Shown: positions 13,101 to 18,961, numbered from the stretch's first letter. The stretch: 55,165 bases of DNA from CAYLPJ01 sp964385465 (GCA_964385465.1 CAYLPJ010000044.1:1-55165); one strand, 5' to 3'. Notes: generated by a model from the sequence alone, not told the origin. Made by a program: numbers and translations.

Positions 13101-13974
13101 GCCGGCGGGCGCGGGTGAGGTGCACGCCCGCGGTCGCCTCGTCGCGGTCGCGAAGGTGCGTCCAGTACAGCAGCCAGGGCACGTCGGGTACGTCCGGCTC
13201 GGCCGCCCGGGCGGCCTGAAGGCTCGCCGCCGCCGCGGCGTACTGCTCGGCGGAGAACTGGAAGACGCCCTCGACGTAGTCGTCGGCCGCGCCGGCGTCG
13301 TCGAAGCTCACGCCCGGTCCGCGGAGCAGTTGGAGGTTGTAGGCGGCGAGGTGGGCGTGGAAGTCGCCTTCGTCGGCGGCGTTGATGGCGGCGTAGAAGT
13401 CGGCGACGGCGTTGGCGTCCCGGGCGAGCCTGGCCTCGGCGACGCCGAGGGCGACGCGGGCCTTGACGTGCCCGCCGTCGGCGGCGAGGGCGGCCTGGTA
13501 CTTGGTGGCCGCGTCGCCGAGAAGCCCTTGCTCGTCGTAGACCCAGCCGAGGTTGTAGAGGGCCTTGGCGCTGCCGGGGCGGCGCGTGAGGGCGGCCTGG
13601 AAGTCGGCCTCGGCGTCGGCCCACTGCTTCTGCGCGGCGTGGCACTTGCCTCGGTTCAACAGGGCCGGGACGTAGTTGGGATCGATGGCCAGGGCGTCGT
13701 CGAGGTCGCCGACCGCGCCGTCGAGGTCCCCGAGGTGGTAGCGCGCCAGCCCGCGGTTGCTCCGCGGGATGATCCACGTCGGCTGCTCGGCGATCGCCGT
13801 GGTGTAGTGCGCCTCGGCCGCGGCGTGGTCGCCGGCGAAGTAATCCTCGTTGCCGGCCTCGACCTCGCTCTCGGCCGTCGCCTGGTCGGCCAGTGCGGTC
13901 CCGGGCCCCGCGGCGGCCGAGAAGATCATCGCGGCCGCGAGGGTCCATGCCTTCACAGCGCCGTCAAACTTCAT
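1159..13974 (-). CDS. Giant secreted protein: TPR, eight parallel beta-helix units, Calx-beta, dockerin-like end (4,271 aa)
   Basis: The start at 13974 is chosen because a GGAGG lies 7 bases upstream and the protein then opens with a signal peptide (MKFDGAVKAW..., cleavage near ALA-D at 29-30). Residues ~30-270 are TPR-like repeats. Residues ~295-335 resemble PEGA (SPAEIYIDGIKRGTTP). Residues ~375-445 are Asp-rich like calcium-binding type-3 repeats. From residue 451 there are eight units of ~450 residues. Each opens FYVND..., has a right-handed parallel beta-helix (DUF1565/PbH1-like, RWMRITGG and NCTVADNA motifs), and ends with an Ig-like segment after EPVGGENYLD; unit 8 lacks that segment. 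A Calx-beta domain (~3950-4060), a Big_5-like segment, and a dockerin-like end (last ~59 residues, DCDGSGRVNARDY and DLDGDGDIDRDD) follow. It is secreted or surface-bound; ligand unknown. It is the last gene of the radical SAM operon, 84 bases after the small peptide. Confidence 0.88.
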   Translation of the reverse strand: MKFDGAVKAWTLAAAMIFSAAAGPGTALADQATAESEVEAGNEDYFAGDHAAAEAHYTTAIAEQPTWIIPRSNRGLARYHLGDLDGAVGDLDDALAIDPNYVPALLNRGKCHAAQKQWADAEADFQAALTRRPGSAKALYNLGWVYDEQGLLGDAATKYQAALAADGGHVKARVALGVAEARLARDANAVADFYAAINAADEGDFHAHLAAYNLQLLRGPGVSFDDAGAADDYVEGVFQFSAEQYAAAAASLQAARAAEPDVPDVPWLLYWTHLRDRDEATAGVHLTRARRLMKGLFVESFGSPAEIYIDGIKRGTTPAQLHLFASRYDITLRRTAGGGMAEWVGRAYTDGTPGGDDAMLLNPVAVSDYTPFGPVADDDLDWLADEWEQHWFLSLAHGPGSDETDHDGLVNLLEHWYSTDPTADDTDADDLADPNEPAETGTSPTVANRFFYVNDLATTTDAWCTAPGSDTNDGLTPATPKATVAAVLAAYDLEPGDVVRIDTGTYVLAENIRINSEDGGSPEAPVTFAASPYGVTINRADTAAGAYAWEVHDAENVTITTATSDAHPGSPQRWMRITGASRGVYLYGTGAHVSRLDITGNDYCGIYASRPATIANCLVRNTASASGAGVILSGYADGTVLRNCTVADNANQCLELTGGVNDVVARNNIFAAAGEGVEAVFIHSGSGFGLRDYNLIHVAAGAVAGVGRDRRGFVFRDPLFVNPAAGDYHLASTGGSYHGGAWTADANDSPGIDTGFGHAGNEPLPNGSPLHVAGWGERNLGAYGGTEQGSKTYATRRAWLREPVGGENYLDDGLPVEVRWTWAGTGWQGGEAVALSFSGDAGVTWQGVSGAASVPVEAGRFEWSVAGLPAGPLYRVEAAPLNDATGTDRSPRTFRIGSGLIFYVNDHSTTSDAWCTAAGSSAHDALTPATPMDSVADVLDTYDLEPGDVVRIDTGAYFPGENITVTPADEGAAGAPVTFAGSPYGVTFDRGNTAGGAYAWYIQDAVHVTLATSGDDPRPALPRRWMRISGGYHGVYAAGTGARLARLDLAGNHYYGAYLYRQTTVENCLARGTASSAGAGIGLGSYADDSVIGNCTLVDNANEALALHSGAYGVTLTNCILVASGSGRQAVQMHTSTSFASRDHNLLYAADGATLGVQREPNELIHRDPLFVSAATGDYHLQSTAGSYHGGAWTADAADSPGIDTGFGDAGDEPLPNSSPLHGPDGGARNLGAYGGTELASKTYATRRAWLYEPVGGENFLDQAVPVSVRWTPAGTDWQSGDTANLSYSADSGQTWADMPGGLELDANAGAFAWDITGLAGSPKYRARIAPAGAGAADISPEDFRIGQRAVYYVNDHSTTNDAWCTAAGSDTNDGLTPATPKATVQAVLDAYDLEPGDAVRIDTGTYVLAANITVVAADGGDAETPVTFEASPYGVTIDRDSTAGGAFAWHIDEAPYVTITTAAGDALPGAARRWMRITGGTYGIYARGHGARLSRLDIADNETFGVYVYNPATLENCLVRDTASTHGSGVYLGSSSDGTTVRNCTIIAGGNYGLRIDDYAHQTVLENSILIASGQGRRAVYPEADDVFASRDYNLVHATGGALAGVGAEEHGLRGRDPMFVAPDAGDYHLSSSAGSYHGGAWTADANDSPGIDTGFGDAADEPMPNASPLGGPDTGRRNLGAYGGTELASKTYATRRALLIEPVGGENYLDRSEPIDIRWAVVGTDWQAGEDVGLQVSDDAGATWGQIPGAASVDAAGGAFAWDVSSMTPGPRYRVAVIPAAVYTAVDVSPENFRIGEALTFYVNDAETAMDAWCTAAGDDENDGTSPATPMATVQAVLDTYDLEPGDTVRIDTGTYVPDADIRIAPADGGSADADVTFAASPYGVTVDRETGSGNVWDIDAAHVTITTAASEAHPTAAKRWMRVTGGYRGVYVDGSVVTLSRLDVVGNHREGVFLHSRAAIENCLIRDCTDTYGRGVYVDSSADRSEVRNCTIVGMPDYCIRTNRSADLVTMENCILVAGEDGGFIYEEGGDGVSVRHHNLLYNADGLYPPSHRDPNGFIHRDPLFVDPNAGDYHLQSTAGSYHGGAWTADAGDSPGIDTGAGGAGDEPSPNGSPLHAPDAGRRNLGAYGGTELASKTYATRRAWLYEPVGGENYLDQSIPVGVRWTWAGTDWQGGDTADLAFSADAGATWADMPGGLGVDGNAGAFAWDIAAAAPGPRYRARIAPAGGAEDASPRTFRIGDALTFYVNDANTALDAWCTADGNDLNDGTTPATPMATVMAVLDTYDLEPNDTVRIDTGTYTLADDIDVRSQDAGTSPDAPVTFAASPYGVTIDRADTGSGRYAWNIQGGGYVTITTAGSSAHPAAARRWMRITGGYAGVYAGSDGTHLSRLDLAGNGRYGLFLREGATVEHCLVTGSTDPTYGRGIYVDDAADGSVIRNCTVADNPVEAVEVDADAGSLVLENCILAADGRDAWALKVHSGASFSSRENNLLYATGGATACTQRGASEMVGRDPLFVDPNAGDYHLQSSAGSYHGGAWTADANDSPGIDTGLGDAGDEPAPNATAMHAAGEGARNLGAYGGTEQGSKTFAARRAWLLEPVGGENYLDQSIPVAVRWTWAGTDWQSGDDVVLHSSDDAGHTFSPIPDANAVEALAGAFVWDIENLPGSLLYRVRIEPVDSPATADVSPENFRIGSTTYFYVNDAAGALDIWCTADGNDDNDGLTPGTPKATVQSVLDAYDLEPGDVVQIDTGTYALTSDITVGEADGGDADAQVTFAASPYGVTIDRGDLSSSTSAWHVEGAENVTITTAASDAHPGSPKRWMRITGAYRGVYALGAGLRLSRLDLAANRYFGAYLYRPGVVENCLVRGTTDAGASAGIAVGYYGDGSVIRNCTVADNAHDAIRLDYSAYGVVAENNILVASGTSGRAVERNTNSSLASHDHNLVWVTGGTTAGIDREPHGFVHRDPLFVDPNAGDYHLQSTAGSYHGGTWAADANDSPGIDTGLGDAGDEPAPNASPLGGVDTGRRNLGAYGGTELASKTYATRRAWLIEPVGGENYLDQAVPLDVHWTLVGTDWQAGETLALRYSDDSGATWQDVPDANAVPAADTTAPWDISALTPKPTYRVRTIPAGAPGADDASPRDVRIGEGLVFYVNDADTAGDAWCTADGNDVNDGITPATPKATVQAILATYDLEPGDLVRIDTGEYLLASDIEIGSDDGGSADAAVTFAASPYGVTIDRGSTSSSAYGWEIAGAQHVTVTTAEADPSPGTPRRWMRVTGAWGGVYVGGNSARIRRLDLADNDYYGIYVGVPDATIENCLIRGTTGGGYGIALGSSSDGSTVANCTVVDNARCAIRLRSGAYSVTAENNILVASGVGRQAVWTDSGITLGSHDHNLVYVTDEATHGIDREDRGFVFRDPMFVDPNAGDYHLQSTAGSYHGGAWTADAGDSPGIDTGTGGAGDEPAPNASPLHGPDTGRRNLGAYGGTELASKTYTTRRAWLYEPAGGENYLNQAAPVSVRWTWAGTEWQDLDTVWLEYSEDSGATFATIDGAETLFADQGLFSWDVSSLAVRPTYRARITPTDALDAPDSSLRDFRVGTGLTFYVNDANTALDAWCTAPGNDANDGLTPATPKATIGGIVDTYDLEPGDLVRIDTGQYAPAANITVGPDDGGSDEAAVTFAGSPYGVTIDRGEAGSGTYCWHLNDCGHVTITTAASNAHPAPQRWMRLVGGYHGVYAGGYGCTLRRIEAVAPYYAGFYLNEYTTLESCLARGATYTYGCGAYLAGTSDHSTVRGCTFAGNAAYGMRLGYSAYHITAVDNIFAAGGEGGIALRQDSSTGFDARDFNLFHVTDGAAVGVTPGTHSLVADPNFAHPAGGDYHLRSAAGRYDPATGLAPADPNAWVRDALTSAGIDAGDPASPYGIEPSPSGGRRNLGAYGNTEQASRTDAVIVAATDPAAAEHGPDAGTFTITRTGSTDGELTVAYSVAGSTATLSGPERDIAEDLAGVVTIPDGFASTDITVTPVDDEIWNEGEETVVLRLEPGAGYKVGRPGEAQIVIADDDVDHVPPVIECVYVDGNAWSPDFRAALGSGPGHALRTGDEQLDPLPWTGIDTVRVRFSEHVEVDANALVLTGTRGGTYALDANAFEYDSASRTAVWRLDQPIARDRLTLTVSQAVTDPAGNALDGAWAEGSDDWPTGGPGQPADLVFRFHCLPGDCDGSGRVNARDYVEMKRGMGKAVTAETAARDLDGDGDIDRDDLKALKASWGLSLP
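2137..12624 (-). repeat. Eight tandem ~1,350-nt repeat units inside the giant gene
   Basis: Taking the Phe codon of FYVND as the unit start, the units begin at 12624, 11271, 9921, 8568, 7233, 5874, 4518 and 3165. Spacings are 1,335-1,359 bases, always a whole number of codons. Long blocks are nearly identical between units, for example around the ESYHGGAWTADA-type, RNLGAYGGTE and EPVGGENYLD segments. The last unit ends near 2137, where its Ig-like half is replaced by the Calx-beta region. Confidence 0.9.
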
Positions 13975-14032
13975 CGTCAAGCCTCCATGGGCGGGATGCG
14001 CCCTCGTCCTCCGTTTGCGTTCGGTCGCGGCT

Positions 14033-14048
14033 GCGCCGTCGGCGGCGC
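14033..14048 (-). terminator. Hairpin between the small peptide gene and the giant gene
   Basis: Perfect 6-bp stem GCGCCG/CGGCGC with a 4-base loop, starting 9 bases after the peptide's stop codon. No U-run follows, so it is more likely a partial attenuator or an mRNA 3'-end stabiliser than a full terminator. It could let the peptide be made in excess over the giant protein downstream. Function is inferred from position only. Confidence 0.35.
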
Positions 14049-14057
14049 GGGCTTCTG

Positions 14058-14363
14058 TCAGTAGGGGAACCAGTACAGCGGCGCGCAGGTGCCCACGCAG
14101 GTGCACGGGTCGGGGTCGCCGCCGGAGTAGTAGCTGACGGTATTGCAGACGCAGTCCTCGACGGGCACGCAGGTGCAGACGGTCTCCGTGCCGTACGTGG
14201 CGGGGTTGCCCTCCGAGCCCATCAGCTCCTCGTCCATCTCCGGCTTGATGTACGCCCTGAGGTCCACCACGTTGAAGACCTTCGGCGGGTCGCCCTGGGG
14301 CTGGATGTCCGTCCCGGCCAGCGTGTGGTCCGGTCCCTGCTTGGCGTCAGTGTCCTGCGACAT
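14058..14363 (-). CDS. Cys-rich small protein, candidate RiPP precursor (101 aa)
   Basis: A 101-residue protein without signal peptide or membrane segment. The first ~60 residues are polar, leader-like, and lack Cys. The C-terminal third holds seven Cys at 63, 65, 71, 73, 87, 89 and 93, arranged CTC, DCVC and CTCVGTC, with acidic and Gly/Pro residues between and an aromatic end (LYWFPY). A GGGAG lies upstream of the ATG, and the start overlaps the end of the third radical SAM gene by 17 bases, suggesting translational coupling. Small size, the leader/core split and the position directly after three radical SAM/SPASM enzymes fit a precursor whose Cys become thioether-crosslinked (sactipeptide or ranthipeptide type). 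It matches no family I recognise. An alternative is a small disulfide- or metal-binding protein or a quinone-cofactor-bearing subunit. Confidence 0.75.
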   Translation of the reverse strand: MSQDTDAKQGPDHTLAGTDIQPQGDPPKVFNVVDLRAYIKPEMDEELMGSEGNPATYGTETVCTCVPVEDCVCNTVSYYSGGDPDPCTCVGTCAPLYWFPY

Positions 14364-15702
14364 GCGTTGCGTCTCCCGCGGCCGGCGCGGCCGCCTGGTT
14401 GGGTATGGATTCGATGGTATTCTGCCCGTGCTGGGCGAGCTCGGGTGCGCGGCGAGCGGCGCGGCGGAGGAACTCCTCGGCGACGGCCCGGCGGATGCGG
14501 CAGCTCGTTTCGCGGGAGGGCTCGTCGGGCCCGAGGCGGCCCTTGACCCACGCCCTCCCCCCGCAGGCCCTCCCGCAGATGCACTGCCGGCAGGGCGTGT
14601 CGCGGAGCTGGTTGTCCAGCGCGCGGCGGCGGGCGTGGTCGAGCCTAAGCTCGCCGCTGCGGCGGTCGAACGTGCCGTACTCCCCCGCCGTCGGGCGGGC
14701 GGCGCCCTCGTTGGGCAGGTCGTAGAACGCCACGACGTTGTCGTAGGGCGTCAGGCACATGTGCGAGCCTTCGGCGAGGCCGGGCAGCATCAGCGAGGCG
14801 ACGGAGATGTCCGCGTGCAGCACGCGCACGCCGAGGGCGGCGCCGGCGTCCACGGACTCGGCGAAGCCGGCGACGAACGCCTCGGCGGAGCTCGGCACGC
14901 GGGCGGCGTCGCCGATCCAGGGCACGCTGAGGACGTCCTGGAACTCGACGGTGACCCCGCCGCCGATCTCGTCGGCGACGAACCGCGTGATCTCCGGCAT
15001 TCGCGGGACCGTCGCGTCGGTGACGGTGACGTTGATCGTGACGTCGCGCCCGGCCTCGCGGGCGATCCGGGCCGTCCGCACCGCCGGGGCGAAGCTGTCG
15101 GCGCCGTCGGCCCGGGGGCGCTGGCGGCGCTGAATGTCCGCCGGGCCGTCCAGCGAGACGTGGATCAGCTCGAAGTGCTCCCCGAGGAACGCCGCCTGAT
15201 CGGCCGAAAGCTGCCCGCCGGTGAAGATCGATTTCTGAATGGCCGCGCCGCTGTCGGCCGCCGCGGCGTCGGCGATGCCCACGCACGCGGCGAACCGCGG
15301 CCAGGGGATCGTCGGCTCGCCCATGCCGTGGAAGTTGACCATCATCAGCTTGCCCCGGGCCGCCGAGCAGCGGGCGACGAACTCGCAGCCGGCGCGGCAG
15401 AAATCCTCGCTGATGGTTTCCGGGCAGTGATGGGCGGGGGCGCCGTAGCAGTACACGCAGCGCTGGGCACAGATGCTGGAGACCGAGAGCGTCATGTTCC
15501 GCGGGGCGAAGCCGTCGTCGCCGCCGTCGACCCACATGCTCTGCTCGACGGGGGGCAGGGCGGCCATACGCCGGGCGGCGGCGGCGTTCGTGCGGAACAG
15601 CAGGCCCTCCTCCGGCGCGAAGACGAGGTACGTCCCGCCGTCGGGGACGGCGAAGCAGCGGGTGACGCGGACGGCGCTATCCGGCCGATCGGATCCAGGC
15701 AT
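14347..15702 (-). CDS. Radical SAM/SPASM peptide maturase 3 (451 aa)
   Basis: The start at 15702 has AGGAG upstream and overlaps the previous gene by 26 bases. Residues ~15-60 form a small N-terminal domain with the YLVFAP..GL pattern shared by all three enzymes of this operon. The radical SAM CxxxCxxC is C78, C82, C85 (SICAQRCVYC); the GGEP-type motif is FHGMGEP; SLDGP follows. A reduced SPASM-like Cys cluster (CRQCICGRAC, then a later C) lies near residues 385-430 and would hold auxiliary iron-sulfur clusters. These enzymes make peptide crosslinks through a 5'-deoxyadenosyl radical in the cytoplasm. It is directly upstream of the Cys-rich peptide and is the most likely enzyme acting on it. 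Its auxiliary-cluster Cys differ from those of the two sister enzymes, so the three probably do different chemistry. Confidence 0.85.
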   Translation of the reverse strand: MPGSDRPDSAVRVTRCFAVPDGGTYLVFAPEEGLLFRTNAAAARRMAALPPVEQSMWVDGGDDGFAPRNMTLSVSSICAQRCVYCYGAPAHHCPETISEDFCRAGCEFVARCSAARGKLMMVNFHGMGEPTIPWPRFAACVGIADAAAADSGAAIQKSIFTGGQLSADQAAFLGEHFELIHVSLDGPADIQRRQRPRADGADSFAPAVRTARIAREAGRDVTINVTVTDATVPRMPEITRFVADEIGGGVTVEFQDVLSVPWIGDAARVPSSAEAFVAGFAESVDAGAALGVRVLHADISVASLMLPGLAEGSHMCLTPYDNVVAFYDLPNEGAARPTAGEYGTFDRRSGELRLDHARRRALDNQLRDTPCRQCICGRACGGRAWVKGRLGPDEPSRETSCRIRRAVAEEFLRRAARRAPELAQHGQNTIESIPNQAAAPAAGDATHVAGH

Positions 15703-16999
15703 CGGCCTGCTCCTTTCTGCCGGCCCGGCGGAGGAGTCTCCAGGCGGTGATGGCGCGGGTGACGCGGCACATGGCGGCGGCGGGCTGGGCGCCGGGAGGG
15801 CTGTGGTACACCCGGCAGCCGCCCGCACAGTGCCACTTGCAGAAGCACTCCCGGCAGGCGGGGACGCTTTCGACGCCCAGGCTCCTCGCCGCGGCGACGC
15901 CGGCGGGGTCGATCTCCAGCCGCCCGCGGCGGACCTCGCCGATCGCCATCGGCCCGGCGTGCGGCGACCGCCGGCTGTCGGCGGCGAAGCACGCCGTCGC
16001 CAGCCCGTCCGGCGTGACGACGAGCTGGTCGGCGGCGACGCCGCAGTTGGTTCGCGCCAGGCGATGCGGGTCGGCCATGGTCAGCTTCAGGCGGACGCCG
16101 TGGCGGTCGAGGGCGGCTTCGGCGGCGGCGAGGCCGCGGATCAGCTCGGCCGGGGGGGGCGGATCCAGCGGCGCCCGACCGCACCGCCCGGCGGGAAGCG
16201 TCGGCTCGAACGCGACCGCCCGCGGGCGGAAGCGTTGGCAGAAGAGCTCGGCGATCTCGCCCAGCCTCGGCGCGGCCTCGGCGCCGACGGTGCAGCGGAG
16301 GGCGTAGGGCAGCCCGCCGGCCTCGAAGATGCGGAGCGTCCGCTCGACCGCGGCGAACGTGCCCGCCCCGTCGGCGGCGGGCCGCTGGGCGTCGTGCACG
16401 GCCGGGGGGCCGTCCAGCGAGACGATGGCCATCCGGAGGTTCTCCGCCGCCCAGGCCGCCATGTCCGGAGGCATGACGCCGTTGGTGGTCGCGGTGGCCA
16501 CCAGCGGCAGGCCCAGGCGCTGGGCGCGCCCGCGGGCGTGATCGACGGCGAAGCGGACCAGCTCGGCCGGAAGGAGCGGCTCGCCGCCGAAGAAGTAGAT
16601 CGCCAGTGCCTTGAGCCCGTCGCGCGCGGCGACGTCGGCCTGGTAGTCGATGGCCGCCGCGGCGGTCCGGGGGGACATGGCCAGGGCTTCGTCGCCGTCG
16701 CCGGGCGGCGAGCAGTACACGCAGCGGAGGTTGCAGGCGCTGGTGGTCAGCAGGTTCACGCGTTTCGGCGCGAAGGGCCCGGTCGGCGGCCTGGGCGGTT
16801 CGGCGGGGGCGGCTGCGAGGCGTTCCCCGAGAGGCGCCAGGGCGGCCGGCAGCCCCGCAAGGTCGCCGCGGTCCAGCGCGGCCCGCAGGGCGTCGCCCGC
16901 GGAGGCGTTGACCACCGCGGTGACGCCGTGCAGCGGCGCGTAGACCAGCCGGCTGCCGCCGGCGTCGATCAGGAAGATGTCACGGGGTCGGCGACCCAT
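15677..16999 (-). CDS. Radical SAM/SPASM peptide maturase 2 (440 aa)
   Basis: The ATG at 16999 follows AGGGA and overlaps the upstream gene by 31 bases. The N-terminal domain (residues ~8-60) again has the RLVYAPLHG pattern followed by a V-N-A-S stretch, typical of maturases that carry a small recognition region. The radical SAM Cys are C89, C93 and C96 (SACNLRCVYC); YFFGGEP follows, and SLDGP marks the later barrel. The C-terminal SPASM region has CRECFCKWHCAGGC and a further Cys, the seven-Cys style that binds auxiliary clusters. The sequence is clearly a paralogue of its neighbours but not a near duplicate. No frameshift is seen. Expected role: a second modification of the same peptide, or a step requiring a heterodimer with one of the other two enzymes. 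Confidence 0.85.
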   Translation of the reverse strand: MGRRPRDIFLIDAGGSRLVYAPLHGVTAVVNASAGDALRAALDRGDLAGLPAALAPLGERLAAAPAEPPRPPTGPFAPKRVNLLTTSACNLRCVYCSPPGDGDEALAMSPRTAAAAIDYQADVAARDGLKALAIYFFGGEPLLPAELVRFAVDHARGRAQRLGLPLVATATTNGVMPPDMAAWAAENLRMAIVSLDGPPAVHDAQRPAADGAGTFAAVERTLRIFEAGGLPYALRCTVGAEAAPRLGEIAELFCQRFRPRAVAFEPTLPAGRCGRAPLDPPPPAELIRGLAAAEAALDRHGVRLKLTMADPHRLARTNCGVAADQLVVTPDGLATACFAADSRRSPHAGPMAIGEVRRGRLEIDPAGVAAARSLGVESVPACRECFCKWHCAGGCRVYHSPPGAQPAAAMCRVTRAITAWRLLRRAGRKEQADAWIRSAG

Positions 17000-18315
17000 G
17001 GGGTCCCTTCGATCAGGCGGACGAGCAGGGCCTTGGCGATGTGCTGGTTCATCACGCAGCGCGGGCTCGGCGAGGCGAAGTCCAGCTCCGTCCCGCACAC
17101 CCGCACCGGGCAGTCGCCCGCGCACTGCCAGCGGCAGAAGCAGTTCTCGCAGTACGGCTTGTTGGCGACGACCATCTCCCGCAGGCGGCGGAGGCGGTCG
17201 CGGTCGATCTCGAACCGTTTCGCGTCGCGGTCGTACCGGCCGTAGAGGAACGTCCCGGCCAGCGGGTGGCCTGTATCGCAGACCTCGAAGCAGCTCGTGA
17301 CGTGCCCGTCGGGCGTGACGCTGAAGCTGTCCCTCGCGACGCCGCAGAAGCTCAGCTTCCGCCCGAGCAGCTTGGCGGCGGAGTATCGCACGGCGGCCTG
17401 GCGGTCCACGCCGTGGCGGAACGCGCGGACGAACTCGTCGGCGAAGACCTGCGGGTCGGGGGAGGCGAAGGCATCGCCGTCGCAGCGGCCCCGGCAGCCG
17501 AAGACCGGTTCGAGGAAGATCCGCCGGCAGTCGGCCTCGTCGATGAAGAAGTCGACCATCTCGGTCATCCGCCGGACGCTGGCGGCGGTAATCGTCGCGC
17601 GGACGATGAAGGGCACGTCGCGGTCGCGGAGCCCGGCGAGGGTGGCCATCACGCGGTCGAAGGAGCCGCCCCCCCCTGCCGTCGGGCGATGGGCGTCCTG
17701 GATGTCCCGCGGGCCGTCCAGCGAGACCACCACGCCGGGGAAGTTCCCGGCCACGTAGTCCAGCCGCTCCGGCGGGAAGACGCCGTTGGTCGTCAGCGCC
17801 AGCTTCAGCCCCGGCGCGTGGTCGGCGGTGAGCTGCCGGGCGTAGGCGACCGCGTCGGTCAGCGCCGACCACGCCGTCGTCGGCTCGCCCCCGCCGTGGA
17901 AGCCCACGTGCAGCGTGGCGTTCTGTTCGGCCGCGTGGGCGAAGGCGTAGTCGATCGCGGCGTGGGAGACCTCGGCGTCCATCGTCGCGGCCGGGCGGTC
18001 GCCGGACTCGGCGTAGCAGTACCCGCAGCGCAGGTTGCACGTGCTGGTCAGGAAGAGCGTGACGCGGTGCGGCGTGTAGGGCCGGTCGGCCGGTACGGGC
18101 TCGAGGCGGTCCTCGTCGAACAGCCAGTGCCCGCCGTCGAGTGCGTCCCGGACGCCGTCGTCCAGTGCCGACAGGTCGCGGTCCTCGCAGCAGCGGCGGA
18201 GTTGGGCCACCGCGTCGGCGTTGGCGGCGAAGACCAGCCCGCGGACCGGCGCGTAGACGACGTAGCGCCCCTCGTGGGGCAGGACGAAGACGTTGCTGGA
18301 CGGGAGGCGGGGCAT
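16969..18315 (-). CDS. Radical SAM/SPASM peptide maturase 1 (448 aa)
   Basis: The ATG at 18315 lies 4 bases after the stop of the PqqD-like gene, with a purine-rich GGGGTGAG upstream that overlaps that gene's end. The N-terminal domain shows RYVVYAPVRGLVFAANADA. The radical SAM Cys are C93, C97 and C100 (STCNLRCGYC); FHGGGEP is at ~139-145; SLDGP follows. The C-terminal SPASM region carries CENCFCRWQCAGDC, a further C-x-x-x-C and a last Cys near residue 425. As the first of three maturases after a PqqD-like protein it probably uses that protein to hold the peptide leader. The order PqqD-like, maturases, peptide is typical of RiPP clusters. Confidence 0.87.
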   Translation of the reverse strand: MPRLPSSNVFVLPHEGRYVVYAPVRGLVFAANADAVAQLRRCCEDRDLSALDDGVRDALDGGHWLFDEDRLEPVPADRPYTPHRVTLFLTSTCNLRCGYCYAESGDRPAATMDAEVSHAAIDYAFAHAAEQNATLHVGFHGGGEPTTAWSALTDAVAYARQLTADHAPGLKLALTTNGVFPPERLDYVAGNFPGVVVSLDGPRDIQDAHRPTAGGGGSFDRVMATLAGLRDRDVPFIVRATITAASVRRMTEMVDFFIDEADCRRIFLEPVFGCRGRCDGDAFASPDPQVFADEFVRAFRHGVDRQAAVRYSAAKLLGRKLSFCGVARDSFSVTPDGHVTSCFEVCDTGHPLAGTFLYGRYDRDAKRFEIDRDRLRRLREMVVANKPYCENCFCRWQCAGDCPVRVCGTELDFASPSPRCVMNQHIAKALLVRLIEGTPWVADPVTSS

Positions 18316-18319
18316 CGGC

Positions 18320-18919
18320 TCACCCCATCCAGGGCTCGTCGTCGCCGAGGACGCGGAAGTAGCGTCGCGTCTCGGCCGGCGGGGGGAAGCCGGGCCCGGC
18401 AACCATGTACCCGCCGGCGACCAGCAGCCCCTTCTCTCGCAGGTCGGCGACGAACGCCATCGCCTCGGCCTCGTCGCCCCCGCCGCGCGCGGCGTATTCC
18501 CGGGCCACCTGCTCGGGCGTGCGCCGCCCGTCGCAGAGCCGCCAGACCAGCAGCCCGGCCTCGTTGAGCTCGTAGCCGATCACGGACATGTCCCGCTTGC
18601 GGCGGACCCACGCCAGCAGCTTGCCCGAGGGCAGCATCGTCGCCCAGAAGGCCGGGTTCGGCATCAGCCCCTCGGCCAGCGGCATGGTCGTGTAGCCTTC
18701 CGGGGGCTGCTGCTGCGGCGCGGTCCCGCCGGCCGTCGGGGCCTTCTCGGCGGCGTCGCCCCCGGGCGTCGGCTCGCGGTCGCGGATCGCCAGCCAGCCC
18801 AGCAGCCCGGCGGCGGCCACGCCTCCCCCGGCCGCGGCGATCTTCAGCGCGTCCCGCCGGCTGAGCCTGCGGATCCTCGGGGACGTTTCCTCCGGCGTCG
18901 CCGTCCGCTCTTCGTCCAT
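18320..18919 (-). CDS. PqqD-like protein with Tat-like membrane leader (199 aa)
   Basis: The ATG at 18919 is preceded by AAAGGTGG. Residues 20-26 read SRRDALK, close to the Tat twin-arginine consensus, followed by a hydrophobic stretch at ~28-45 (small residues, then LLGWLAI). A Pro/Gly linker follows. Residues ~104-168 match PqqD/RRE features: YELNEAGLLVWRLCDGRRT, then EQVAREYAAR and LREKGLLVAGG. PqqD domains bind precursor-peptide leaders and pass them to radical SAM enzymes in the cytoplasm. A membrane anchor would tether maturation to the membrane; real Tat export would put the domain outside the cytoplasm, which would be unexpected. It is the first gene of the operon, about 120 bases after its predicted transcription start. 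Confidence 0.72.
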   Translation of the reverse strand: MDEERTATPEETSPRIRRLSRRDALKIAAAGGGVAAAGLLGWLAIRDREPTPGGDAAEKAPTAGGTAPQQQPPEGYTTMPLAEGLMPNPAFWATMLPSGKLLAWVRRKRDMSVIGYELNEAGLLVWRLCDGRRTPEQVAREYAARGGGDEAEAMAFVADLREKGLLVAGGYMVAGPGFPPPAETRRYFRVLGDDEPWMG

Positions 18920-18949
18920 GTCCTGCCACCTTTCCAGCGCGTAGGAATT

Positions 18950-18961
18950 CACCGATCGGTG
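18950..18961. promoter_or_regulatory. 12-bp palindrome in the leader of the radical SAM operon
   Basis: CACCGATCGGTG is a perfect palindrome 31 bases upstream of the first ATG. Its half ACCGAT recurs at 19063-19068, between the promoter boxes, and at 19084-19089. That could be a regulator's operator set, but short GC-rich palindromes also arise by chance. Confidence 0.25.

Noticed and set aside
9505..14064. A 1,519-codon plus-strand frame opposite the TPR and first beta-helix units
   Set aside because: Same pattern of shadow translation; no start signal or recognisable sequence.
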